From: Comamonadaceae bacterium OTU4NAUVB1
GTDB taxonomy: Bacteria; Pseudomonadota; Gammaproteobacteria; Burkholderiales; Burkholderiaceae_C
Assembly: GCA_024372625.1 (NCBI GenBank)
Contig: CP099605.1
Span: forward strand, 3,225,599-3,289,598
DNA: 64,000 bases
Direction of reading: 5' to 3'
This document shows, piece by piece, positions 9,089-15,960 of this stretch (positions within the stretch are counted from its first letter, which is position 1; each line of letters starts with the position of its first letter). The notes beneath the pieces were generated by a model. The model saw nothing but the letters and a program-made list of their open reading frames with translations, made no database searches and had not been told where the DNA came from. The position numbers were made by a program, and so were the translations under genes.

Positions 9089-9883
9089 ATGACGCACTTC
9101 GCACCTTCGAACGATGATGCAGCCGGCAAGGTGCCGTCATGGACCTTCGCGACGCTCACCGACCGGGGCCGCGTGCGCGCCAACAACGAGGACGCCGTCT
9201 TCGCCGATCCACGCCATCGCCTGGCGATCCTGGCCGACGGCATGGGCGGCTACAACGGCGGCGAAGTCGCCAGCGGGATGGCCATCGCCCTGCTGTCGGC
9301 CAGCTTCGGCCGATGGCTCGCCCACACCGACCTGTGCGACCAGACGCGCGCCGTCCGCCGGGCGCTGCAGGTCGGCACCGACGAGGCCAACCGCGCCATC
9401 CTCGAAGCCGGCGCCATCGACACGCAGCTCATGGGCATGGGCACCACGCTCGTGCTGGCGTTCTGCGGCACGCGGCGCATCGTCGTGGGCCACATCGGCG
9501 ATTCGCGCTGCTACCGCCTGCGCAACCGTCGCCTGGAGCAGCTTACCCGCGACCATTCGCTGCTGCAGGACCAGCTCGACGCCGGCCTCATCACGCCCGC
9601 CGAGGCGGCGACGTCGCCGCACCGCAACCTGGTCACGCGCGCCCTGGGCATCGAGGCCCGCGTCACGCTGGAGACCAACGACTACGCCGTGGAACCCGGC
9701 GACCTCTACCTGCTGTGTTCGGACGGACTCAGCGAGATGGTGTCGGATGCGGATATCTGCACAGTTTTGTTACAAAAGAACGGACTTTCGGAGAAAGCAA
9801 TACTTTTGGTTGCAATGGCGAATGACAATGGCGGCCGTGACAACATTTCAGTGATATTGGCCAAGGCCGAAGCGGCATCCTGA
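9089..9883 (+). CDS. PP2C-family serine/threonine protein phosphatase
   Basis: A 264-residue soluble phosphatase of the PPM/PP2C (Stp1) type, which removes phosphate from Ser/Thr residues using two manganese or magnesium ions. The metal-binding motifs are intact: VRANNEDAVF near residue 30, LADGMGGYNGGEVAS (about 48-62), HIGDSRCYRL (about 136-145), CSDGLSEMV (about 211-219) and GGRDNISVIL near the C-terminus. The next gene encodes an FHA protein, which reads phosphothreonine, so the pair forms a phosphosignalling module. No Ser/Thr kinase gene lies in the window. The 3' part (about 9750-9860) is visibly richer in A/T than its surroundings. Confidence 0.92.
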   Translation: MTHFAPSNDDAAGKVPSWTFATLTDRGRVRANNEDAVFADPRHRLAILADGMGGYNGGEVASGMAIALLSASFGRWLAHTDLCDQTRAVRRALQVGTDEANRAILEAGAIDTQLMGMGTTLVLAFCGTRRIVVGHIGDSRCYRLRNRRLEQLTRDHSLLQDQLDAGLITPAEAATSPHRNLVTRALGIEARVTLETNDYAVEPGDLYLLCSDGLSEMVSDADICTVLLQKNGLSEKAILLVAMANDNGGRDNISVILAKAEAAS

Positions 9884-9980
9884 TGCCGGCAAACGCACTG
9901 GAGCGCGGGCGAGGATTCCGGGAAAAGCAACGTTCCCGAGGAGCCCGTCGAATTCAACCTCGCAGATTCAGGAGTCGGCC

Positions 9981-10646
9981 ATGCCGAAAATGATCGTTTC
10001 GATCGACGGTGTCGTCATCAAGGAAGTCGTGCTGGTCAAGGACCGCACGACGCTCGGGCGGCGGCCCTACAACGACATCGTGATCGACAACCTCGCCATC
10101 AGCGGCGAGCACGCCGTGCTGCACATGATCGACGGCGCCGTCTACCTGGAAGACCTGAACAGCACCAACGGCACCTACGTCAACGCCCGCGCCGTGCGGC
10201 GCCACATGCTCGAGCACAACGACGTGGTGGAGGTCGGCAAGTACAAGATCCGCTTCCTGGCCGGTCACCAGCCCTACGCCGCCTCGCGGCCCATGTCGAT
10301 GCCGATGCCGCTCCAGGCGGCAACGCCGGCGCAGCCCCCGGCGGCGGCGCCGGCGGGCTACGCGGTCTCGGCCCCGATGGGCGGCGGCGTCGCGCCCGCG
10401 GCCATCCGCGTCCTCTCGGGCGCGGGCGCCGGCCGCGAACTCACCCTGGCCAAGGTCGTCACCACCATCGGCCGTCCCGGCGTGGCCGTGGCCGCGGTCA
10501 CGCGGCGCCTGCACGGCTACGTCGTCGCGCCCATCGACGGCGGCACGCTCCTCAACGGCGAACAGCTCGGCCAGGAGGCCGTCGCGCTGCAGGATGGCGA
10601 CGTCCTGGAACTGGGCGGAACGAAGATGCAGTTCATCCGCGTCTGA
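9981..10646 (+). CDS. FHA-domain protein
   Basis: A 221-residue cytoplasmic protein. The N-terminal FHA domain (residues about 20-90) keeps the phosphothreonine-binding residues: the Arg of LGRRPYND, the Ser-x-x-His of SGEHAVL, and the asparagines of NSTNGTYVN. A Pro/Ala linker (about 105-135) leads to a second FHA-like unit (about 140-221, from IRVLSGAGAGRELTL) that has the beginning IGRPG and an end resembling an FHA strand, but no SxxH, so it is degenerate. AGGAG precedes the ATG by 6 nt. It follows the PP2C phosphatase by 97 bp and probably recognises a target of the same kinase. Confidence 0.87.
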   Translation: MPKMIVSIDGVVIKEVVLVKDRTTLGRRPYNDIVIDNLAISGEHAVLHMIDGAVYLEDLNSTNGTYVNARAVRRHMLEHNDVVEVGKYKIRFLAGHQPYAASRPMSMPMPLQAATPAQPPAAAPAGYAVSAPMGGGVAPAAIRVLSGAGAGRELTLAKVVTTIGRPGVAVAAVTRRLHGYVVAPIDGGTLLNGEQLGQEAVALQDGDVLELGGTKMQFIRV

Positions 10647-10693
10647 AACGCGCCGTCGCATAGTGCCAAAAAAGCCCTTGGATCGATCCGCGT

Positions 10694-10716
10694 CCAGCGT
10701 TTAGCCTCGACGCTGG
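10694..10716. repeat. inverted repeat upstream of the MBL-fold gene
   Basis: CCAGCGT (10694-10700) and ACGCTGG (10710-10716) form a perfect 7-bp inverted repeat with a 9-nt spacer. It lies between the FHA gene and the MBL-fold gene. There is no T run, so it may be an operator or a transcript-end hairpin; nothing in the sequence decides this. Confidence 0.4.
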
Positions 10717-10797
10717 TGCAACCCGCGATCCGGACGGGACACGATGTCGTCATCCGATCCGCCCGAGTCCATGCCAATCCAAGGATCCCCCCCGTCA

Positions 10798-11604
10798 ATG
10801 CAGGTGCGTGTCCTGGGATGCTCCGGCGCCATCGCCAGGGACTGCCGCACCACCGCCTTCCTGATCGACGACGACCTGCTGGTGGACGCCGGCACCGGCG
10901 TCGGCGACCTCACCCTCGACGAGATGGCCGGCATCGACGACGTGGTGCTCACGCATTCCCACCTCGATCACATCGCCGCGCTGCCCCTGATGATCGACGC
11001 GGTGGCCAGCCGCCGCCGCCAGCCGTTGCGCGTGCACGCGCTCGCGCCCACCAACGACGCCTTGCGCGCGCACGTCTTCAACGACGTCGTCTGGCCGGAC
11101 TTCGCGCGCATTCCGAGCCCGGAGCGGCCGTTCGTGAGCTTCCACGACATCGAGGTCGGCGCCACCCTGACGCTGGGCAGCCGGCGGCCCAAGGTGATCG
11201 AGGTGCTGCCCGCCGTCCACACGGTGCCGGCCTGCGGGTTCGCCGTGCGCACCGCCGCCGGCGGTCCGCACTGGGCGTTCAGCGGCGACACCGAGCGCAA
11301 TCCCGCGTTCTGGGACTGCCTGAACGCGCTCGACGTCGCCATGCTGGTCATCGAGACGGCGTTCAGCGACCGCGACCAAGCGCTCGCGCAACGCAGCCTG
11401 CACCTGTCGCCCACTTCACTGGCCCGCGAGATCGCCTGCATCGCGCCGGACCGCCACTACCCGATCTACATCACGCACACCAAGCCGGCCGAAACCGGCG
11501 AGATCATGAGCGAGATCGCGTCCCTGGTTTCGGGCCGGACGATCGATCCGCTGCGGGCGCGGGACATCCGCTGGCTGCGAGCGGCCGAGATACTGACGTT
11601 TTGA
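10798..11604 (+). CDS. MBL-fold class II 3',5'-cyclic-nucleotide phosphodiesterase
   Basis: This 268-residue protein begins MQVRVLGCSGAIA and carries the metal motif THSHLDHIAALPL (about residues 56-68), the class II cyclic-nucleotide phosphodiesterase form HxHLDH of the metallo-beta-lactamase fold. Later metal ligands are seen in AVHTVPACG, FSGDTERNP and IYITHTKP. Members cleave cAMP or cGMP. In this order, PP2C phosphatase, FHA protein, phosphodiesterase, it may link second-messenger and Ser/Thr-phosphorylation signalling (inference). An earlier in-frame ATG at 10744 would add 18 residues without family similarity. The substrate cannot be told from sequence alone. Confidence 0.75.
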   Translation: MQVRVLGCSGAIARDCRTTAFLIDDDLLVDAGTGVGDLTLDEMAGIDDVVLTHSHLDHIAALPLMIDAVASRRRQPLRVHALAPTNDALRAHVFNDVVWPDFARIPSPERPFVSFHDIEVGATLTLGSRRPKVIEVLPAVHTVPACGFAVRTAAGGPHWAFSGDTERNPAFWDCLNALDVAMLVIETAFSDRDQALAQRSLHLSPTSLAREIACIAPDRHYPIYITHTKPAETGEIMSEIASLVSGRTIDPLRARDIRWLRAAEILTF

Positions 11605-11622
11605 CTGACACTTTCGACCTGT

Positions 11623-11670
11623 TGACAAATTTGTCATAAGTCTTTTGTTTACGACGCGTCAATTTTGTCA
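11623..11670. promoter_or_regulatory. TTTGTCA sites upstream of pilA, candidate PilR-type enhancer
   Basis: TGACAAATTTGTCA (11623-11636) is a perfect 14-bp palindrome. A third copy of the half site, TTTTGTCA, lies at 11663-11670. They stand 66 to 113 bp upstream of the sigma-54 promoter of pilA, the usual place for a two-component enhancer-binding protein such as PilR. The whole stretch is much richer in A/T than the surroundings. Confidence 0.5.
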
Positions 11671-11735
11671 GGCAATGTAAGACGATGTGATCTATCGATT
11701 TACACGCCTTCCCACGGCGGGCACGGTTCGGCGGT

Positions 11736-11751
11736 TGGCACGCCAGATGCA
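11736..11751 (+). promoter_or_regulatory. sigma-54 (RpoN) promoter of pilA
   Basis: TGGCAC-GCCAG-ATGCA matches the sigma-54 consensus TGGCAC-N5-TTGCA at all positions except the first T of the -12 box. The invariant GG (-24) and GC (-12) are at the right 10-nt spacing. Transcription would start near 11762, leaving a 50-nt leader before the pilA start with GGAG 6 nt from the ATG. Pilin genes are commonly RpoN/PilR dependent. Confidence 0.8.
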
Positions 11752-11812
11752 AGAAGAGAAGGCGCCGGGCTCGATTCCCGGGGTTTTCCAACCGCAATCT
11801 CTGGAGTTTTCA

Positions 11813-12322
11813 ATGAACCGTCGTTCCATCGCACGCAATGTGCAAAAGGGTTTCACCCTGATCGAATTGATGATCGTCGTGGCGATCATCGGTATTCTGG
11901 CGGCCGTGGCGCTGCCGGCTTATCAGGATTACACGGTGCGTGCAAAGGTCACAGAAGGTTTAACTCTGGCGGCTTCGGCTAAAACCGCAGTTGCTGAAAA
12001 TGCTGCAAATGGCTCACCTTTTAAGTCGGGATGGGTAGCTCCTGGCGCCACCAAAAATGTGGCGAGCGTTGGCATTGACGATACAACCGGTAAAATCACC
12101 ATTACTTATGATTCCACTATTGATAGTGGTGCCACGCTTGTTCTGGTTCCTGTGGATGGGACAACTGCGGCTGGTACCGCACTTGCGGCCGGTACTGTAC
12201 CTACCACTGGATCCATTACTTGGATCTGCGCCTCAACTGGCACCACAACTGCAAATGCAGTTGCGAAAGCTGCAAAGGGAAGTATCAAGGACAAATATGT
12301 TCCAGCATCTTGCCGCACTTAA
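11813..12322 (+). CDS. pilA: type IV major pilin
   Basis: The 169-residue precursor has a short leader, [13 protein letters not shown], cut by prepilin peptidase before Phe, then the canonical [27 protein letters not shown] helix start with Glu at position +5. The C-terminal pair of cysteines (WICAS and PASCRT) should close the D-region loop. The globular part is rich in Thr, Ala and Ser, offering sites for O-glycosylation. Codon use is strikingly different from neighbours: many A- and T-ending codons and about 50% GC after the conserved N-terminus, as in other variable pilins. It is driven by a sigma-54 promoter and ends in a terminator. The start at 11813 is fixed by the leader peptide and GGAG. 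Confidence 0.95.
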   Translation: MNRRSIARNVQKGFTLIELMIVVAIIGILAAVALPAYQDYTVRAKVTEGLTLAASAKTAVAENAANGSPFKSGWVAPGATKNVASVGIDDTTGKITITYDSTIDSGATLVLVPVDGTTAAGTALAAGTVPTTGSITWICASTGTTTANAVAKAAKGSIKDKYVPASCRT

Positions 12323-12336
12323 TTTTTGAGATAATA

Positions 12337-12366
12337 AAAAGCCGCCTTTTTGGCGGTTTTTTTTTA
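12337..12366 (+). terminator. rho-independent terminator after pilA
   Basis: A short GCCGCC/GGCGGT stem (12341-12346 and 12352-12357) with a 5-nt T loop is followed by a run of about ten T. The next gene starts 13 nt after the T run, with no room for a promoter, so the glycosyltransferases downstream probably depend on partial read-through. Confidence 0.85.
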
Positions 12367-12377
12367 ACTACTTTTTC

Positions 12378-13637
12378 ATGAAAATTCTCCACGTCATCCC
12401 CAGCATGGACCCCGCCCAGGGCGGCGTCGCCCAGGCCGTTCGCAACATGGTCCCGGCGCTGGCGCAGATCGACGTGCACAACGAGGTCCTGAGCTTCGAC
12501 GCGGCCGATGCGGGCTTCCTCGGCCGTGACGGATTTCCCGTCCACGCCATCGGTCCGGCCAAGGGCGGCTACGGGTACTGCGCGGCGCTCGGGCCCTGGC
12601 TCGCCGCCAACCTGCAGCGCTTCGACGTGGTGATCGCGCACGGCCTGTGGCAGCACCATTGCGCCGGCACCTGGCGCGCCGTCGTGAAGCATCGACGCGC
12701 CCACGCCGCGTCGGCCGGATCGCCGCGCTTCTACGTCATGCCGCACGGCATGCTTGATCCCTACTTCCAGAAGGCGCCCGGCCGCCGCCTGAAGGCATTG
12801 CGCAACACGGTGTTCTGGAAGTTCATCGAGGCGAAGCCGGTGAACGGCGCCGACGGCGTGCTGTTCACGTGCGCCGAGGAACTGACGCTGGCGCGCGAGC
12901 CCTTCACGCCCTACCGGCCACGGCGCGAACTCGAGGTCGGCCTGGGCATCGAGGCGCCGCCGCCGCGCCGCCCCGCCATGGCGCCCGCCTTCGCCGAGCG
13001 CTGTCCGCAGGTCGCGGGCCGCCCCTACCTGCTGTTCCTGAGCCGGCTGCACGAGAAGAAGGGCACCGACCTGCTGATCCGCGCCTACGTCGAACTGCAG
13101 GCGCGGTGGCACCGCGACGGCAAGGGCCCCGCACTGCCCGCGCTGGTCGTGGCCGGGCCCGGCCTGGACACCGAGTACGGCCGTTCGCTGCAGCAACTGG
13201 CCGCGCCGCAGCCGGGCGGCCCAGGCCCGGCCCCCGACGTCCATTTCCCCGGCATGCTCAGTGGCGATGCCAAGTGGGGCGCGCTGTACGGGTGCGAGGC
13301 CTTCGTGCTGCCGAGCCACCAGGAGAACTTCGGCATCGCGGTGGTCGAGGCGATGGCCTGCGGCCGGCCGGTGCTGATCAGCCGGCAGGTCAACATCTGG
13401 CGCGAATGCGAACCCGGCGGCATCGTCGCCGACGACACGCAGGCGGGCACGCTGGAATTGCTCACGCGATGGCTGGCATTGACCCCACAACAGCAGGCGA
13501 TGCTCGGTGATGAGGCCCACGCGGCATATCAGCGACACTTCGAGGTTGACCAAGCCGCCAGACGCCTGAAGGAAGCACTCCAACCCGGAACATCCCCCGT
13601 TTCAGTGAGGCTGCCGACAGCATCGACAGTCCCATGA
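12378..13637 (+). CDS. GT4-family glycosyltransferase
   Basis: A 419-residue cytoplasmic glycosyltransferase with the GT-B fold of family GT4. The N-terminal domain begins MKILHVIPSMDPAQGGVAQAVRNM with the acceptor-side glycine motif. The C-terminal donor-binding domain has LLFLSRLHEKKGTDLLIRAY near residue 220, and the sugar-nucleotide motif HQENFGIAVVEAMACGRPVLIS near residue 315, where the E-x7-E signature lies. It transfers a sugar from a nucleotide donor; which sugar is unknown. It lies just after the pilA terminator and overlaps the next glycosyltransferase by 4 bp (ATGA). Its position between pilA and the minor-pilin genes suggests pilin glycan assembly, but surface polysaccharide synthesis is an equal family role. 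Confidence 0.88.
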   Translation: MKILHVIPSMDPAQGGVAQAVRNMVPALAQIDVHNEVLSFDAADAGFLGRDGFPVHAIGPAKGGYGYCAALGPWLAANLQRFDVVIAHGLWQHHCAGTWRAVVKHRRAHAASAGSPRFYVMPHGMLDPYFQKAPGRRLKALRNTVFWKFIEAKPVNGADGVLFTCAEELTLAREPFTPYRPRRELEVGLGIEAPPPRRPAMAPAFAERCPQVAGRPYLLFLSRLHEKKGTDLLIRAYVELQARWHRDGKGPALPALVVAGPGLDTEYGRSLQQLAAPQPGGPGPAPDVHFPGMLSGDAKWGALYGCEAFVLPSHQENFGIAVVEAMACGRPVLISRQVNIWRECEPGGIVADDTQAGTLELLTRWLALTPQQQAMLGDEAHAAYQRHFEVDQAARRLKEALQPGTSPVSVRLPTASTVP

Positions 13638-14857
13638 AACTCGTATTCTTCACGCACCCCCCCTTCCTGGCGATCTCCAGCATGACGCGCTATGCGTCGT
13701 GGCTCGTCGACGACATGCGGCGGCGTGGCCACGAGGTGCGGATCTGGACGCCCGACGCCGTCTTCCACCGGCTGCCGGTGCCCGAGCGCCTGAAGAAATG
13801 GATGGGCTACCTCGACCAGTTCCTGGTGTTCCCGGCGCAGGTGAAATGGCGTTTGCTGCGCCAGCCGCGCGACACGCTGTACGTCTTCGCCGACCACGCG
13901 CTCGGCCCCTGGGTGCCACTGGTCGCGAAGCGGCCCCACGTCGTGCACTGCCACGACTTCCTGGCCCAGGACTCGGCCCTCGGACGCATCCCCCACAACC
14001 CCGTGAGCCAGACCGGCCGGCTCTACCAGCGCTACATCCGCAACGGCTTCCGCCAGGCGCACGCCTTCATCGCCATCTCGCGGAAGACGCGGGACGACCT
14101 GATGGACGTGGTCGATCCGACGAGCCGCTGCGACGTGGTCTACAACGGCGTCAATCCGCGCTTCCGGCCCGCCGCCGACGTGCCGGCGCAGCGCGAGGCA
14201 CTGGGGCGGGCGCTGGGCATCGACCTGTCGCGCGGCTTCGTGATGCACGTGGGCGTGAACACCTGGTACAAGAACCGCCAGGGCGTGCTGGCCGCCTACG
14301 GGGCCTGGCGCGGCGCCCTGGAAGCCCGGGCCGCCGGCGACGCGGCGCCCACGACCGACGCCATCCCGCTGCTGATGATCGGCCCGCCGGCCACCGACTC
14401 GCTGGAGGCCCTGCGCCTGCGGCTTCCGGGCACCGCCGACGTCCACTTCCTCTCCAGCGTGTCGGACGATCAACTGGCCGCGCTCTACGGCGCGGCCACG
14501 GTGTTCCTGTTCCCGTCCATCGCCGAGGGCTTCGGCTGGCCGATCGTCGAGGCGATGGCCTCGGGCTGCCCGGTCATCACCACTGGCGAGGCGCCGATGA
14601 CCGAGGTCGCCGGCAGCGCAGCGGTGCTGATCCCGGTCTCCACGCTGCAGGACACCGACGCGCCCGCGCCGTGGACCACGCCGTGGGCGACCCGTGCCGG
14701 CGCGGCGCTGGCGCAGGTGGCGGGCCTGTCGGCGCCGGAGCGCCAGGCGATGGTCGCGCGCGGCCTCGCGCAGGCGAAGCATTTCGACTCGGCCAAGGCG
14801 CTCGACCGGATCGAGGCCATCTACGCGTCGCTGCTGAAGAAGGTCTCGGCGCGCTAG
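13634..14857 (+). CDS. GT4-family glycosyltransferase
   Basis: The 407-residue product begins MKLVFFTHPPFLAISSMTRYASWL and has a second Rossmann-like domain with FVMHVGVNTWYKNRQGVLAAY (about residue 200). The donor-site motif SIAEGFGWPIVEAMASGCPVI around residue 297 holds the E-x7-E pair. It is a retaining GT-B enzyme that adds a sugar from a nucleotide donor. The 4-bp ATGA overlap with the preceding glycosyltransferase indicates coupled translation, so the two probably build one glycan stepwise. It converges with fimT, with only 21 bp between stop codons and no clear terminator. Confidence 0.88.
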   Translation: MKLVFFTHPPFLAISSMTRYASWLVDDMRRRGHEVRIWTPDAVFHRLPVPERLKKWMGYLDQFLVFPAQVKWRLLRQPRDTLYVFADHALGPWVPLVAKRPHVVHCHDFLAQDSALGRIPHNPVSQTGRLYQRYIRNGFRQAHAFIAISRKTRDDLMDVVDPTSRCDVVYNGVNPRFRPAADVPAQREALGRALGIDLSRGFVMHVGVNTWYKNRQGVLAAYGAWRGALEARAAGDAAPTTDAIPLLMIGPPATDSLEALRLRLPGTADVHFLSSVSDDQLAALYGAATVFLFPSIAEGFGWPIVEAMASGCPVITTGEAPMTEVAGSAAVLIPVSTLQDTDAPAPWTTPWATRAGAALAQVAGLSAPERQAMVARGLAQAKHFDSAKALDRIEAIYASLLKKVSAR

Positions 14858-14878
14858 GCGCCGGCCGCCGCCTCCGGC

Positions 14879-15472
14879 TCAATCGGTGGCGGTGAGGGTG
14901 CAGGTGGTGTCGGTCGAGGGCTTGCAGACACGGGCGCGGCCCGTGCGGGCGACGATGACGCGCCGCGTCTCCTCGCCGACGCTGGCGCCCGACAGGTCGC
15001 TGCGGGCGATGCTCAGCGTGAGCGGGCCGAAGCCGCCGGCCTTCGTCTTGCTGTAGCCCGAGGCGTCGAACATCATGTAGGGCACCGCTTCGGCGGCCGT
15101 TCCGCTGGCGCTGACGGCGAAGTAGCCCGCCAGCGCGGGCTGCTGCTGCACGACGATGTCGCTCGCGTCCAGGGTGCCGTTGCGCGCCGTGCCGGTGTCG
15201 ACGAAGACGGTCCAGCCGTTGCGCCAGCTGGCCGCGTCGGTGGGCACCACCACCGCGTTCAGCCCGCGCTTCATGGCCTCGCCGCGCGCCGCGTTGATGC
15301 CCGCCACCAGCGCGTTGGCCGCCGCCGTGAGTTCGGAATTGCGCTGCATCGTGACGAAGCTGGGCGCCGCCACCATCAGCAGGATCGCCGCGATGGCGAT
15401 GGTCACCATCAGTTCGATGAGGGTGAAGCCATCGGCCCGTGAGGACCGGCCAGGGCGGCGATGGCGGGTCAT
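14879..15472 (-). CDS. fimT: type IV minor pilin FimT/FimU-like (GspH family)
   Basis: A 197-residue pseudopilin with leader [15 protein letters not shown] cleaved before [24 protein letters not shown], Glu at +5. The rest matches the GspH/FimT fold: [29 protein letters not shown], then a beta-rich domain ending with two cysteines ([10 protein letters not shown]) that may form a disulfide. FimT/FimU proteins sit in the tip complex that primes pilus assembly, and FimT has DNA-binding relatives important in natural transformation. It is the last gene of the pilV-W-X-Y1-E operon. The start codon overlaps the pilE stop (ATGA). Confidence 0.88.
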   Translation of the reverse strand: MTRHRRPGRSSRADGFTLIELMVTIAIAAILLMVAAPSFVTMQRNSELTAAANALVAGINAARGEAMKRGLNAVVVPTDAASWRNGWTVFVDTGTARNGTLDASDIVVQQQPALAGYFAVSASGTAAEAVPYMMFDASGYSKTKAGGFGPLTLSIARSDLSGASVGEETRRVIVARTGRARVCKPSTDTTCTLTATD

Positions 15473-15960
15473 GGCCAGCAGAGCTTTTTGTTGGTGATGG
15501 TGCCAGTGCAATCCTTGACGCCGGTGCTGGTGAGGGTCAGTGCGTTGACCGCGGGGTCGGCCGTCACAGGCTGCGGTGTCGCCACGACCTGGATGCAATC
15601 GGTCAGAGGCTGTGCCGAGCCGCCGGACGTGGTGGCAGGGCACAACGTGGCAGACAACAGGTATTTGGCATCGGCCCTGGAATCACCTGAAAAGACCTTG
15701 AAGGTCGTGCCGGCCGTCGCGTCGCCGGGCGTGTCGAAACGCAGGTAGGCCCCGCGCTGCGTCATGAACCGCTCCTGCTGCTGCATCAGTTCGAGCAGTG
15801 CGGTGCGGGCCTCGGCGCGCCGGCCCTTGAGGACGGAATCGCGGTACGACGGGTAGGCGATGGTCGCGAGGATGCCGACGATCGCCACCACGATCATCAG
15901 TTCGATCAGGGTGAAGCCGCGTTGCCGCGCGACGCGTCCGGCGGGGCGGTGGGGGGTCAT
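15469..15960 (-). CDS. pilE: type IV minor pilin PilE
   Basis: The 163-residue precursor has a 15-residue leader, [15 protein letters not shown], then [26 protein letters not shown]. The following [28 protein letters not shown] is the hallmark of the PilE minor pilin. Four cysteines in the C-terminal half ([26 protein letters not shown]) could make two disulfides. It forms part of the tip/priming complex with PilV, W, X and PilY1. It overlaps pilY1 upstream and fimT downstream by 4 bp each. Confidence 0.92.
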   Translation of the reverse strand: MTPHRPAGRVARQRGFTLIELMIVVAIVGILATIAYPSYRDSVLKGRRAEARTALLELMQQQERFMTQRGAYLRFDTPGDATAGTTFKVFSGDSRADAKYLLSATLCPATTSGGSAQPLTDCIQVVATPQPVTADPAVNALTLTSTGVKDCTGTITNKKLCWP

